This document shows, piece by piece, positions 31,964 through 45,633 of a stretch of DNA of 64,000 nucleotides. A program made the position numbers and the translations under genes. Within the stretch, counting starts at the first letter, position 1, and every line of letters starts with the position of its first letter. The notes under the pieces are model-generated. The model was not told where the DNA came from. It saw nothing but the letters and a program-made list of their open reading frames with translations, and searched no databases. Source of the DNA: Rhynchopus sp. YZ270_cl-10 (Eukaryota; Euglenozoa; Diplonemea; Diplonemida; Diplonemidae); NCBI GenBank assembly GCA_964035575.1, contig OZ037857.1, forward strand, positions 682,001-746,000. Reading direction: 5' to 3'.

Positions 31964-33538
31964 TTATTCGACCATCACGATGGGCATTTCTTGATTTGCG
32001 ATGGACACTTCTGCTTCGTTCTCTTCAGAGTCTTGCTGGATGCTTTGTGAGTAGCCGGATTGCTCCATTTTCCAGTTTTCTTGGTCGTTGTCAACGAGAG
32101 AGACTGCGAAGGTGGAGGTCTGCTTGATGTCTACAAATGTCTTTGAGCCATGCGCAAGGAGAGGGATCGTGAGAAGTGCAGCAAGGACTTGGAAGAGCCC
32201 GCCTGCGAGGAAGATGTTGCAGCCTTCTTGCGCATGGTCAATCATCTGCTTCATGAAGGGCGCAAACTCATCAGCGATGTAACCAGTGCAGGTGTGCACA
32301 CCCCAGTCCGCAACACAGGTGTCCACCTGGTCTGCGTCGGCAAGTGCCGTGACAGCTTCGACAGCAACCGCCAGCTCCTGTGATCCCACGTCACACTCCG
32401 ATACACACGCATAGAGCGAATCGCCAGACATGGTCTGCACGATGCTTGTGTTTGTGATACGTTGCATGAAGTCAAGCAGGTCGCTTCTGTCCTCGCAGCC
32501 CCACTCCTCCACAGAACACAGGAACGTCGAATTCGCCTCGCACGCCTTCTGCACAGCAGCACACCCAGCCGCAAGCTGCATCCCCGCTGTGGACACCAGC
32601 CCCTGCACATCCTGCAGCTCTGCGCCCACTCCGTCGTACGTCGTCGTGCACTCGTGGGTCCAGAACTGGAAGTACACACTGTGTGCTGGGGATTTATCCT
32701 CAAAGTCCACCTTCGCGTCGTGGATGTACACAAGCCCCACCCACGCCGCCCAGGTCAGCACCGTGGACACGATGGCCATCACGTAGATGACAGACATGAA
32801 GATCATTGTCTGTTTGCCGCCGTCGCAGTACGCCAGCGCCACCGTGATCAGGGTCAACACCAGGGGCACGAGGTTCAGCGTCACCGCCACCTTCACAAAC
32901 ACATGGAGACGCTCATACTCACCACCCGCACTCTGCTCCTCACGCTCCTCTTCGAAGCTATGCTCTGCGCTCGCAAAGACAGATGCGTTGTACGTCACAT
33001 TCCCTGTCAAGGGGGCGGACCGCGGCTGTGTCATACATTCACTGAATGCACGCGATTTCTCCACTAACGTATCGGGGAGGGCTTTGCGACCGTCCCAGTA
33101 GAAGTTCTCTGCTTCGTGCGCCTTTCCGCCGGCGACAATGGTGAAGATGAGGCCCGCAAGGCTTACGAGAACGATGGGGCAGGACGCGAGTTTGGAGCGT
33201 CGGATGTGCTTCTCTGTGTAGGAGTTGGCAGAGGCAAGGTCGTAGCGCTTTACGCAGCAGAGCTGGTTGGGGGAGGGTTTGGACCCACCGCAGCAGTTCA
33301 GCATATGTCTGCTGATGTATGTGGACGGCCACGCAAGGAAGATGATAACCGCAAGCAGAAGCAACGGAAGCGCGTCGAACGACGCATCGTTAAAGTACCG
33401 ATGAAAGCTGCACGCATCCGAACTCAACCCCTCCTCAGCAACAAGCGAGAGGTTGCAAAACAAAAACTCAGACGCAGACGTCTTCTTAGCCTCACACAGC
33501 AAAGACAACCCCGCGAGGCACAACAACAATAACGACAT
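31964..33538 (-). CDS. Multi-pass membrane protein with a large Cys-rich extracellular loop (tweety/prominin-like topology)
   Basis: 524 aa. Signal peptide (MSLLLLCLAGLSLLCEA). Hydrophobic helices lie near residues 55-80, 120-138, 213-237 and 245-272, with a last one near 440-465. A long ectodomain between the last two contains about ten Cys and N-glycosylation sequons (NST, NTS). The acidic, Ser/Gln-rich cytoplasmic tail follows. Five TM segments with a big Cys-rich loop recall tweety-homologue or prominin proteins, but I see no decisive motif. Function is unknown. The ATG at 33538 follows TTTGTCTGCCTTTAG by 9 nt; an upstream TTG extends the frame by one codon only. Confidence 0.75.
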   Translation of the reverse strand: MSLLLLCLAGLSLLCEAKKTSASEFLFCNLSLVAEEGLSSDACSFHRYFNDASFDALPLLLLAVIIFLAWPSTYISRHMLNCCGGSKPSPNQLCCVKRYDLASANSYTEKHIRRSKLASCPIVLVSLAGLIFTIVAGGKAHEAENFYWDGRKALPDTLVEKSRAFSECMTQPRSAPLTGNVTYNASVFASAEHSFEEEREEQSAGGEYERLHVFVKVAVTLNLVPLVLTLITVALAYCDGGKQTMIFMSVIYVMAIVSTVLTWAAWVGLVYIHDAKVDFEDKSPAHSVYFQFWTHECTTTYDGVGAELQDVQGLVSTAGMQLAAGCAAVQKACEANSTFLCSVEEWGCEDRSDLLDFMQRITNTSIVQTMSGDSLYACVSECDVGSQELAVAVEAVTALADADQVDTCVADWGVHTCTGYIADEFAPFMKQMIDHAQEGCNIFLAGGLFQVLAALLTIPLLAHGSKTFVDIKQTSTFAVSLVDNDQENWKMEQSGYSQSIQQDSEENEAEVSIANQEMPIVMVE

Positions 33539-35639
33539 CAAATTCAGCTAAAGGCAGACAAACAAAAGGAGAAAGGGAAAGAGGAGAGGAAGAAGAGAGA
33601 CTCAGATATGTAAAAAAACTTTCGTATGTATTAGGGGGAAATAAAATATGCCCTTTTTTGTTGTCTCTCTCTTTCCCTCTCCTGTGTATCGTCTCTGGAA
33701 GTGGTGGGGGGGTCACACTGCCTCAGTGCATTCAGCAAAAGGCAAATACCCGCCGCGGCTGGTCCGGGGGGTCCATGCCCAATATAGGGGGTAGAATGGT
33801 GGGGACGCCGACTGAAATATCTCTTCCCTGGCCAGCCCCCCGCTACAGCTGCCTACCCAACCCAACCCCTCACCCCCAGCAAGAACACATCTCCAAGAGC
33901 CTTTCTCTACTACAAAAGAGTGCTGCCGTTCAAACCCTTTTCGTTCGTGTGTAAGTCGTTCCCCCCCCCGCCCATCTTCATTGTTCCCACAGAAGGTCTG
34001 ATTGAGACTCAAGACCCCAATTCGTGGCCGTTCGGATCCGCCCCCGAGCCCCACGCTTCCAACGGTAACCCAAACAAACCTGCCTGATTGCGCTTCATTT
34101 GCACCGCTAACGTCTGCTCTCACCCACGCAAAAGCTGTCATTTCCATGGATACCCACCTGATTCGGCCCAGTAGCGACTTCCGCCCAACACCGCAAAACT
34201 CGGGTTAAAATCAGGTGGGATACCGCGAAAGGCAGAACCTATGCTTGCCGTTGTCACCTTGATCACAAGCGCTATCATAAAGAAAACGGTGGAAAAGTCA
34301 AAGCCTCAACGCTACACCTACCTACCTACCCAAGCCAACCCCTCACCCCACTGCATCATTAGCCGTTTCAACAAAAAAAAAATAAAAAAAAAATGGAAAA
34401 ATAAACCATTTTCGCCTCACCTCACCTCACCTCACCTCTCCCGTCCTGGTCCAATCCTCACGACAAAATACCGTATTTCTCGCTAACGACCTCGGAGCGA
34501 CACATCCTCCTCAATCACCGATTGGGTCATCCATTCACCCCCTCCTACCCCATCACCCCCTCTCCTCCTGTCTCGTACAACACAGTGACCCACCAACACT
34601 CATGACCTGCAACACACATTCATTCGCAATGAACGGGGCGGGTCAAAGGGTATGTGAGATACAACACCATAAGCTCAGAGCACATTGCACGACTCCACAC
34701 CAACAGTGGCAAAAAAACGGATGACCTAATTGATAACCGCTGCTGCAATATCTAGAACATCGCGAGGTTTGGTCTTCAATCGATCCCCAAGCCCCCCTCA
34801 CGATGTACGACAAACAACACGATGCGTCCCATGGCTTCTGCGATTTCGTGAGATATCGCGAGCTGTGGGGGCATGGTGTGTTGCTACCCCCTCCCCTCCC
34901 CTTCCCCTCCCCCCTCCCCTCTCAAGCGCATCAACAAGGCAATCAGTCTCGGTTCAGTTGTTTTGAAAAAACGAATGAAAGCAATGAGACCCACTGTCGT
35001 ATATGCAACTTAAAGAAGATTGGTGAAGATGAATAACCTCGCAGAACACACCTCAATCAAAAGGAATTGGTTGAGATGGGTCTGGGTTTCTTTGTTGATT
35101 AGTCACCTAAACAAAAAGCGAACCGAGGTACACAAACATCTGTACAATGCAACCACAAAAACGATGATTCAATCAACCGTGTCAACATTCCCCAGAGGTG
35201 CACCCTGTACACCACACCACCTACTAAGGGCCATATTCTGCGCAAGAATTACCCAAGGCATCAACCCCCCACTACGCTCACCTCTCCTTCACATATCGTT
35301 CTCTCAACACAACGCGGGTGTTAGTTGCAAAGACAACTCCTCTCTCGCATCGTCTGGTAGTTCCGCACCCCTTCTCTCCCCTCAGATAGGGTATGAGAAA
35401 AAGACCCATTTACCCCATCTGCTAGCTGCTTCACTCCAAAGGTTCCCCAATCCCCCCCGCTGTATAGTCTCTCCTCCTTCCCTCAACAAAAGGTTTGATG
35501 ATCCGCCGTTGATCCACCTCACCGATAGTGTCCACCCTATATTTTCCCCCTTTTCTCCTATTTGACCAATCAGAAATGACGGAGAAACTGCAAAGGCGTG
35601 TTCCTCCCCCTCCCGTACCCCCACAACAGCAGCATAGTT
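33539..35639. other. Intergenic upstream of the five-TM gene
   Basis: Less AT-rich and C/T-rich on the plus strand; several 100-180 codon frames without domains. GTCACCTTGATCACAA (34254) matches a class B tail at 2099. The LINE-tail motif lies at 35226. No gene supported. Confidence 0.5.
35226..35263 (+). repeat. LINE 3'-tail motif without LINE body
   Basis: Same core GGGCCATATTCTGCGCAAG plus AATTACC and AAGGCATCAAC as at 44903. No RNase H or other LINE coding sequence precedes it. May be a LINE stub or the 3' end of a SINE that borrows the LINE tail. Confidence 0.8.
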
Positions 35640-36482
35640 CTATGTTCCACAAAGGAAGCAAATCTCGGTCATGGTGATGCACCCTCCAGATGGCACAGAC
35701 AGCCGGTGAAGAGGGTCTAAAGTCACACCTTGAAGATGGGTGGAAGAAGTGCGGCATTTGTCACAATAGGTGGGTAGGGTACAATAAAGGGGGTGGGTGT
35801 GTGTGGTTCAGGTTGGTTGGCTTCTGGACTTCTTTGTTTTCCTTTAGTTTCACGAAACGCTCTTCTTATTTTCTTTGGGGTTCACTTCAAAGTGCGGGAA
35901 ATAGTATGCCCAACAATGAAGATACAAGCAAGAGAACGTCACGTGCAGATGACACTTTGCACAGCACGTGTGCAGGATAGAATGTGTGCACCCGTGGTCT
36001 AAAAACAATTAAAACAAAATAAAATAAAACAAAACACAAGACATCATGAAGAACAAGAATAACAATAGAGTTTCCGCACCGAACAGTCCTGCAGGCACGG
36101 TGCGCACGCGCAACTCAAGACACGTGCATGTATCCCTTTCTCACCTTTTTTGCTTTTCTTGTGTACAGAAACAAGATATTTTTCCTTTGCTCATGTTTGC
36201 TTCCGTTTGCAATTATGTTTTGTGTCAAATAAGAGACGATGTCACCCCAGCCTCATGTACTGAGGCATCAAAAGTGAGGTACCAAAAAATCAAGAAATAA
36301 TGGCGTCCACCCTGTGCTAGATAACGCGGTACCACGTCTGGGGGTTCTGCCAATCGCGAGTAATGTTACAGCTGGTAGTGTTTCCACAACCAATATAGTA
36401 AAAAGTACGTCCACGCAGCTCCACCAACACTGCCTCACACTGGAGCAGCGCAAGGGCAAGGATCTTTCCACCTCTGTCATAT
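35640..36482. repeat. 3' flank of polyubiquitin A, partner of 39246-40103
   Basis: GAAGCAAATCTCGGTCATGG, AGATGGCACAGACAGCCGGT, CACGAAACGCTCTTCT and ACGCGCAACTCAAGACACGT occur in the same order in both flanks. No open frame of note. Confidence 0.8.
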
Positions 36483-38188
<1,706 letters not shown>

Positions 38189-39175
38189 TCAGACAATCGA
38201 GGTCACAGGGGACTCGTTCAGGCCGCACTCGTTCGAGCCGTAGGACACACGGATGTATCCAGACTCTCCCCAGGTCGGTCCCCAGGAGTTCTTGATGATC
38301 CAGTAGTCAGCGCCGTATCCGACAATGAGCACTCCGTGGTCAAGCTGGCATCCGAAGATTCCACAGCAGGTCGTCAGCACTCCTCCGGAGTACGACTGCC
38401 ACTTCTGCGCGTCAACGGCGATCGAGAGGGGTCCTCCGGTGGAGACGAAGGTCTTCATCTGTGCCTCGGTGTGGGTGATGTCCTTGTACGACGAGATGGT
38501 GGCTCCGACGGGCTTCCCGGTCACGGACTCGCACTCGTGGCGGATTCCGGTGCCCGACTTGTAGGGGTACGAGTCCTCAGTCACAATGTCTCCGTTGTGG
38601 TTCGAGATCAGCCACTTCAGGGCGTTGTCCATCAGTCCTCCGTTGCAGCCCTGGTCGACCTTGTCGCACGACACAAGCTCCTGCTCGGACACCGAGGTCA
38701 GGGTCTTCCCGGACAGCTGCCACTGGCCCTCAATTCCTCCAGTGGTGGAGAATGCCCAGCACGACCCGCACTGTGCCTGGTTCTTCACATGGGTCACGGC
38801 ACCAGCCGACCTCCAGTCCTTGGAGTCGGCGGCGACGGCCACCTGCTCCTCAGTGAACATGGCAGGGGGCGACTGCTTCTTCTCCACCTTCATGTTGTGG
38901 TACGACTTGAACTCAGCAGCAGACACGTCAGAGAACACGTTCATCCCGAACTGGGCTCCCTTGGTCTGCTCCTTCTCGAAACGCGACGCCTTCAGCATGT
39001 TGGCGGTGAAGATTCCGTAGCGGCGCTGCTCCTCCGCGATGCTCGAGTACTGCTTCCCGTGGTCGTTCTTGAAGGTGTTCCACAGCAGCTGCGAGTTGGC
39101 ACGCACGTACTGCTCAGAGTACCCGTGTGCCTGGCTCGCCAGGAGGGCACACACAACAAGGGATAGGGTGCGCAT
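38189..39175 (-). CDS. Cathepsin L-like cysteine protease, copy 3 (diverged paralogue)
   Basis: 328 aa, same architecture as the other two: signal peptide (1-18), I29 propeptide, C1A domain. Catalytic residues are Cys139 (CGSCWAF), His280 (LDHGV) and Asn296 (KNSW). It differs clearly in the propeptide and in the loop before His, which carries an extra Cys pair region (TTCCGIFGCQ) absent from copies 1 and 2. It lies between polyubiquitin B and polyubiquitin A. Its 3' flank is shared with copy 1. The ATG at 39175 follows CTGACAG by about 24 nt. Confidence 0.95.
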   Translation of the reverse strand: MRTLSLVVCALLASQAHGYSEQYVRANSQLLWNTFKNDHGKQYSSIAEEQRRYGIFTANMLKASRFEKEQTKGAQFGMNVFSDVSAAEFKSYHNMKVEKKQSPPAMFTEEQVAVAADSKDWRSAGAVTHVKNQAQCGSCWAFSTTGGIEGQWQLSGKTLTSVSEQELVSCDKVDQGCNGGLMDNALKWLISNHNGDIVTEDSYPYKSGTGIRHECESVTGKPVGATISSYKDITHTEAQMKTFVSTGGPLSIAVDAQKWQSYSGGVLTTCCGIFGCQLDHGVLIVGYGADYWIIKNSWGPTWGESGYIRVSYGSNECGLNESPVTSIV

Positions 39176-39245
39176 TGTGAGTTTGCTTGAGTCTTTTCTG
39201 TCAGTGGTTTGCTTGGGGTTTGTTTGGTGTGGTGATGTGTTGTCA

Positions 39246-40103
39246 TGTGGCAGCTCACAAATGGAAGCAAATCTCGGTCATGGTGATGCACCCTCCAGAT
39301 GGCACAGACAGCCGGTGAAGAAGGGTCTAAAGTCACACCTTGAAGATGGGTGGAAGGAAAGAAGTGTAACACTTGTGGAGTGAAGAGACAAGAAAGCAGA
39401 GTGGGTGGGTGTGGGGGTTCAGCATTTTCCTTTCGTATCGCATTTTGCGTTGTGCCATATGCACTCCTTTATTGTCACGAAACGCTCTTCTCATTTCCTT
39501 TGGTTTTCCCTTCCACCAAAGTGCGGGAAAAGTTGCCGAACAATGAATGTTCCGCAGCAAGAGAACGTCACGTGCAGACGTATGCTTTGCACAGCAAGTG
39601 TGCAGGATAGAGTGGGTACGCCCGAGGGTCTACAAAAACAATTAAAACACAAGTAAAGAGAAAAAAAGTAAAAAAATAACACAAAGAGAAGTCATGGAGA
39701 ACAAAGCTAGAAAATAAAGTTACCGAGTCATGCTACACGGTGCACACGCGCAACTCAAGACACGTGCATACAGAAATCTTCGTATTTCAAACAAATCACG
39801 TCGACTGTTTATTTTTGCCTGTGAAAAGGAGAACTGACCTTCTATTCAATTACTATTTTCCTTTTCGGTAGTTTTGATTTGTGTCAAATAAAAAAAATCA
39901 AGAAAAAGTCATTGTCTCCACCCCTTAGATAGATTGCGTGTATGTAGCACGTTAGGGGCTTCAGCCAAACGCGAGAAATGTTACATTTTGTTGTGTTTCC
40001 ACAAGCCTTTTTTATAATTGTTTACCACACAGCTTTTCTCAATGTAATGGTCTGACACGCGAACAGCTCCACAAGGACAAGATACACTCCACTTCAGTCA
40101 TAT
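39246..40103. repeat. 3' flank of polyubiquitin B, partner of 35640-36482
   Basis: Diverged copy of the polyubiquitin A flank, showing that polyubiquitin with its downstream DNA was duplicated as a block. It begins right at the leader of cathepsin copy 3. Confidence 0.8.
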
Positions 40104-40793
<690 letters not shown>

Positions 40794-41428
40794 TCATGGT
40801 TGTGAACAGCAGACACGAGGCTGTGCTGCACTGTACGTTTTTCTTCTCTATTCTTCGTTTCTCTTGCAAACAGCGGACACAACAGAGAAGTCCACAGACA
40901 CACTCCTTCAGAAGGGAGGCCGCCTGGGACACGCGAAAGGTTTGAGAACACATATTTTCGCTATTTGCCAGAGTTGAATATAAGAGCACATTGTGGATTG
41001 TGTAAAAATAAAATAGAACAAAAAGAAAAGAAACCCCGGCCCTGCGCAAAGCAACAAACGTTTGAAGAAAAATACCTCATGTGTGCAACATAGAGAATAA
41101 ACACATCTGCACGTTTTGGTACTTTTTCTTGTTGCGTAGGCATTTTGAACAGGTGCCAAAAAAAGGTGGGAAAATATGAAGTCATCATCAGCAAAAAAGG
41201 GTTGCCTGCACCGAAGATAGAAACCGGCAACAATAAATAAAGTAGAAAATTCGTTTTCAGTCGTGCCCACTAAACATAAGTGGAAGCAACAAGGCTTTGA
41301 AATAAAGTCACAAAAAGTGATTGCGCTGTTGGTTTGTGTGTTTTCTTTGCGTCATCAACTCGTGTGCCTCGGGTGTGAGGTCGCTTGAGAAGAGACAGAT
41401 ATGCGCACACTACCCAGGGACACAACAC

Positions 41429-42397
41429 TCAGACAATCGGGTGGGAAGGGGAGTTCTTGAGGAGGCACTGGTTGGTGCCACGGGCAAGGCGGATGTATCC
41501 AGACTCTCCCCAGCCAGATGCCCAGGAGTTCTTCACAATCCAGTAGTCGGGGGTCACACCGACAGCGAGGACTCCGTGGTCAAGCTGGCGGGACTCGCAG
41601 TTGTCCATCACTCCACCCTGGTACGTCTGCCACGAGGTCGCGTCAACGGCGATCGAGATCGGTCCGTTCGTGATCATCCAGGTCGCCATCTCGTCCTCGT
41701 TGTGGGCAAGGTCCTTGTAGCTCGAGATCGTGGAGCCGACCTTCATCGACGACTCGTACTTGCAGCTTCCGGTGATTCCTCCTCCGCTCGTGTACGGGTA
41801 GGCCTCCTCAGTCACAATGTCTCCGTTGTGGTGGTCCAGAAGCCACTGGAACGCGTTGTCCATCAGACCTCCGTTGCACCCAGCGTCGACCTTGTCGCAC
41901 GACACAAGCTCCTGCTCGGACACCGAGGTCAGGGTGTTGTCCTTCGACCACTGTCCCTCAATTCCTCCGGTGGTGGAGAATGCCCAGCACGATCCGCACT
42001 GTGCCTGGTTCTTCACGTGGGTCACACGGTTCTGCGTCCTCCAGTCCACAGAGGTGTCCTTCACCTTCAGCACCTCCGACTCGGAGAACTGCTTCTTCGG
42101 CGACTCCTTCGCGGGCACGCTCAGGGTGTGGTACGCCTTGAACTCCTCCTCAGTCAGGTCCGTGAACTGGTTCATTCCGTGGCGCACTCCGGTCTTGGAT
42201 CCGGCCTCACGCTCAGCAGCCTTCAGCATGTTCTTCTTGAAGACGGCACGGCGGGCCCACTCGTCCTCACCGCTGTACTGCTTCCCGTAGGTCTGCTTGA
42301 AGTTCGCCCACAGCAGGCCTTCGTTCATCTCCACGTACGACGCGGGCAGGGCAGTCGAGGCTGCCGCCATTGCGAGAACAGACAGAGCGGTCTTCAT
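41429..42397 (-). CDS. Cathepsin L-like cysteine protease, copy 2
   Basis: 322 aa, nearly the same protein as copy 1: signal peptide, I29 propeptide, and catalytic Cys137, His274 and Asn290. The open frame runs upstream to 42589, but that part is CA-repeat DNA. The ATG at 42397, which matches copy 1 and begins the signal peptide, is the start. Upstream identity with copy 1 ends about 40 nt before the ATG, and the 3' flank differs altogether. At the active-site Thr-Thr codons it matches copy 3 rather than copy 1, suggesting a conversion patch. Confidence 0.95.
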   Translation of the reverse strand: MKTALSVLAMAAASTALPASYVEMNEGLLWANFKQTYGKQYSGEDEWARRAVFKKNMLKAAEREAGSKTGVRHGMNQFTDLTEEEFKAYHTLSVPAKESPKKQFSESEVLKVKDTSVDWRTQNRVTHVKNQAQCGSCWAFSTTGGIEGQWSKDNTLTSVSEQELVSCDKVDAGCNGGLMDNAFQWLLDHHNGDIVTEEAYPYTSGGGITGSCKYESSMKVGSTISSYKDLAHNEDEMATWMITNGPISIAVDATSWQTYQGGVMDNCESRQLDHGVLAVGVTPDYWIVKNSWASGWGESGYIRLARGTNQCLLKNSPSHPIV

Positions 42398-42535
42398 GGT
42401 TGTGTTTTGTGTGTAGTCTGCAATGTTGGCAATGCTGCTAAGGGGTAAGGGCAAAGGTGCGGAAACTGGTTGCCAGGTGAACACACGCAGCAGGCATCTG
42501 AACATCTTCAGCTCCACAACGCAAATGGTGGAAAT

Positions 42536-42557
42536 GCACACACACACACACACGCAC
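42536..42557. repeat. (CA)n microsatellite upstream of cathepsin copy 2
   Basis: About ten CA units with one CG interruption; makes the open frame run upstream of the real start. Confidence 0.8.
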
Positions 42558-42957
42558 ACTTGCCTCGATCGGACCCTGAGGTCTTGCACTTAAAGGGTAG
42601 GAAAGAACATTCTTTTTGAGTTGGATAGATTTGATAACGATGAGAGGGAACATAGGTGGGGAGGTGGGGTGGTAGGGCACTGCAACGTATCTCATAAACA
42701 CAAACAATTCAGCAAGAAACCGTGTAGGCTGTGTTATCAGATATATTTTTTTTTTCCAGGACAAAAAAAAAGATCCCAGACATTCCAAGGAATACTAGGA
42801 AGGAAACACTACAAAACAAAAAGATTGGTCTGCCTTGAAGTTGTCTCTCAGATTCTTTCAACGGCGAAAAAAGGAAGACCCCAGTAAATCGGTTTCCTTC
42901 CCTTTGTACAAAACTTTGTGAGACATTCTACACATTGGGCAAAAGTAAAAGTTTGGC

Positions 42958-42990
42958 AAAATGAACCTAAGCCTCTGCTTTAGCCATCTT
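42958..42990 (+). repeat. Class B stem-loop
   Basis: AAAATGAACCTAAGCCTCTG, CTTTAGCCATCTT; outer stem reads AAAATG/CATCTT, intermediate between classes A and B. Confidence 0.6.
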
Positions 42991-43319
42991 AACCACATAC
43001 ACCCATTACACCCCTTCCCACCCTCGTTTTTCATTCTGTTTTAATCAGATTTTGTTGTGTGAACAAAATACATCGGTTGTTAGAGTGCCCTTTTTTTTGA
43101 CACACAAAAAAAAGCACTTTGCATATTTCTTCGTTCCCTTTCCCCCCACATTCAATTAAGAATCGTGGTCGGATCATTGAACACCACTCTGAATCCGGTT
43201 CAGAAACCTCAAAATCTCAAAGATCGTATTGGTGGTGACTACACGTGACCTTTTTTTTTTTTTTTTTTTGGGGGGAAAGAACAATATTAAAGAAAGTCTA
43301 GTTGGGTAAGCCTCACTCG

Positions 43320-44888
43320 ACACAACGCTTCTTTGTGGAGGTGGTAAAAGAGCGACAGATCCGTGCCGACCGCCCCGAAGAATCTGCCAGACACCACCGG
43401 CTGCAGAGCTTTCCGTGGGGCTGGTCCTCACCCCAGCCCAGACAGGTACATCTCCCAGTCTACAGCTACGAGAGCGTCCGTCAACAGTGGAAACACAACG
43501 AAGACCTTTGGCATGCACTAAACTCCTGGGTGCGAGGACTTCAGTGGGCCCACGTCGGGTCCGAACACTCAATCAGCCTCATCGAGCTGGCAGTGGACTT
43601 TGAGCTCACCACAGGAATGCCGCTCCCAGACGTTGGCAGCCGCCGCTATCCGCAGTTCAAAGCCTCTACCTCGTCGTGCACGGTTAGGGACCATATCGCG
43701 GACCACAGCGGGGTGGAAATGTTCTTTGACGGCGGAGCAAGACAGAACAAAACTGTCTTCGCGAGGGCTGGGGCAGGAGCGGTGGTATATGTGGATGGTG
43801 TCAAGAGCGCATCGGTGGCCACCCCACTTCCCTCAGCCAGAAGCAACAACGTGGCGGAGTACGAAGGAGTCATCAGTGGCCTCCGCCTCCTCAACGAACT
43901 CCCCTCTGAGCTGCAAGGCCCGGTCACCATCAGCGGAGACTCCAAGCTGATTGTGGACCAGCTCCGGGGGGTAGCTGACTGCAACGATTTCCTCAAACCG
44001 CTGTTCCTCGTGGCTAAAGAACTGATCAGAGAGGTTCAACCCCGTTTCACCCTGGGGTTCCGCCACATCGCGCGAGAGCGAAACAAGGACGCTGACGCTC
44101 TCAGCAACCAGGCAATGGATGAGGTGGAGAACCAGAAGCAAGCAGAACTTGCCGCTGCCTCCTCGGAACGCGACACCTTCCTGCAAAGCGCGTTGGCCAA
44201 GTCACTCTCACTGGGCGAGCTGATGCAGACCTTTGCGAAGGTGTACAAACCACAGTCCTGGATGTACGGCCACTACACCAACGTCACTAGCCTTACTGCC
44301 ATCGGAGGTTCGGTGACCAGTGGTGTGAGCAAACGAGCAGTTCTCAACAGCAAAACTGAGGAGGTACTGCGCCACCTACAGTCGCACATAGCAGCCTTTG
44401 CAGGGAACCGCCGCTCCCTCTTGTACGAGGAGACCCAGGCTTGGGCAGCCCAGTTCCGGCCGCAAGAGCATTACGCTGATGACTGGACTGAAGCCTCCGC
44501 AGGATGGCGAGGCAGAGCGACTGAAGCCAGAGCTGCAGGACGGGCCCGCCCACCTCGCACGGCCCCTCCAGACGCCAGAAAGTGCGCCAAAACCTTGTCT
44601 TGTCTGACCCACGGCAAAGTGCGATGTAACTCGTGCAAGACGCTGCGAGCCGCTCCAGAAACCTGCTGCAGCCTACACCACACAGAAGGCGATGGCCGCG
44701 CCATTGTGATGGACTTCTGCACGAAACATAGACTCACGAGATGTGGGGCATGCTTGCTAGACAAGAAATCATTGGCCCAGTGCTGCGGAACGTGCCACAC
44801 ACGCCACATCAATAACAGCACGTCAACACGAGGCACACTCCCCCTACATCACAGGCAAGACCCCGCGGGGTCTTCGCAGGTGACGTAG
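43320..44888 (+). pseudogene. C-terminal part of LINE ORF2: RT tail, RNase H domain, Cys/His zinc-binding end
   Basis: Open frame of about 520 aa with no start Met of its own. A region with DFELTTGMPLP, typical of the segment between RT and RNase H in I/Tad/ingi-like LINEs, leads to an RNase HI domain. All four acidic catalytic residues are seen: FFDGGA, NNVAEYEG, ISGDSKLIVDQL and ERNKDADALSNQ. The C-terminus has repeated Cys/His sets (CLTHGKVRCNSCKTL, CCSLHH, CTKHRLTRCGACL, CCGTCHTRH). The frame is uninterrupted, so the insertion is probably young or the family is active elsewhere. Confidence 0.8.
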
Positions 44889-44902
44889 CCCCCCCCACAC
44901 CT

Positions 44903-44943
44903 AAGGGCCATATTCTGCGCAAGAATTACCCTCACTAGGCATT
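44903..44943 (+). repeat. LINE 3'-tail motif, copy at the LINE
   Basis: Begins 15 nt after the LINE ORF stop. Core GGGCCATATTCTGCGCAAG followed by AATTACC and a GGCAT block. ATTCT and AGAAT can pair over the loop GCGCA. Confidence 0.8.
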
Positions 44944-45013
44944 CAAACCGACACAACACACTGATGATCTCACAATGTGGAATGCGCGAAGTGGGGTTGT
45001 GGTAAAAGAAAAC

Positions 45014-45055
45014 GTGAAGTTGTCAGTGCAAAAGTCTCTCTGCGGACGCAGACAT
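45014..45055 (+). repeat. Class C-like repeat, short
   Basis: GAAGTTGTCAGTGCAAAAGT and CTCTGCGGACGCAGACA; a GATTG...CAATC hairpin follows (45062-45097). Confidence 0.5.
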
Positions 45056-45170
45056 TTTCGTTGATTGCTCAATCACCCTTGGAGGGGGGTGATTGGCGAC
45101 CGTATCGGAACTATTTCTCCTTTAAGCTACGCTTGTATAAAAAAGGGGGGGAAGTTGGGCACTAAAAATT

Positions 45171-45203
45171 GAGATGCGTGTCCCCCTCGTGCACACATAT
45201 CTA
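45171..45203 (+). repeat. Class A stem-loop
   Basis: GAGATGCGTGTCCCCCTCGT, GCACACATATCT. Confidence 0.6.
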
Positions 45204-45509
45204 GAAAAGTCGCATTGAAATGTACAAATCTGACATCCAGAGAAAAGGAGGGACAGTGGCAGCAAATGAGATAAATTAAAAAGTCTGACCACCATGTTTG
45301 GTTGTGTTGTTGGAGGAACAAACATTTGAACCGCCTTCCATCGCCCTCTAACGTAATATCGCAAACAGTTCAGAAAGTTTGGTACGAACAAAAAAAAAAA
45401 AAGAGGGGAAATTATGTGCTGGACGGCGTTCGGATTGAGGGAGGGGTAAAACTTTGAAGATGGAGGCATCTCCACCTTTAAAAAAAGAAAACAAAAAATG
45501 TTCGGCAAG

Positions 45510-45543
45510 GAGCTGAGCCTCAGCCTCTCGCATTCAGTCACCT
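45510..45543 (+). repeat. Class B stem-loop, diverged
   Basis: AGGAGCTGAGCCTCAGCCTC, TCGCATTCAGTCACCTT. Confidence 0.45.
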
Positions 45544-45633
45544 TCAAAAATAGTGCATTTCATACGCCTCATGAACGCAGGATCGTACCTATCTCGGGGA
45601 AGAGATTGGGCATGAAAACAAAAAAAAAGGTTG

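Larger units (their letters stand above)
42398..43304. other. Intergenic between cathepsin copy 2 and the LINE fragment
   Basis: GGTAAGGGCAAAGGTG at 42443 is also upstream of polyubiquitin A (37691), a possible shared promoter piece. Class B hairpin at 42958. No gene. Confidence 0.45.
43305..44970 (+). mobile_element. 5'-truncated LINE (non-LTR retrotransposon) fragment with RNase H
   Basis: The only clear protein-coding DNA on the plus strand. It begins abruptly after an intergenic T/G run, without endonuclease or reverse-transcriptase fingers, and continues to the ORF stop at 44888. A ~55 nt 3' tail carries a 40 bp motif found elsewhere in the window. Truncation from the 5' side is the normal outcome of target-primed reverse transcription. 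Target-site duplication was not found by eye. Confidence 0.8.

Noticed and set aside
42398-42589. 64-residue N-terminal extension of cathepsin copy 2
   Set aside because: Encoded by a CA microsatellite and spacer; copy 1 lacks it and the signal peptide starts at 42397.
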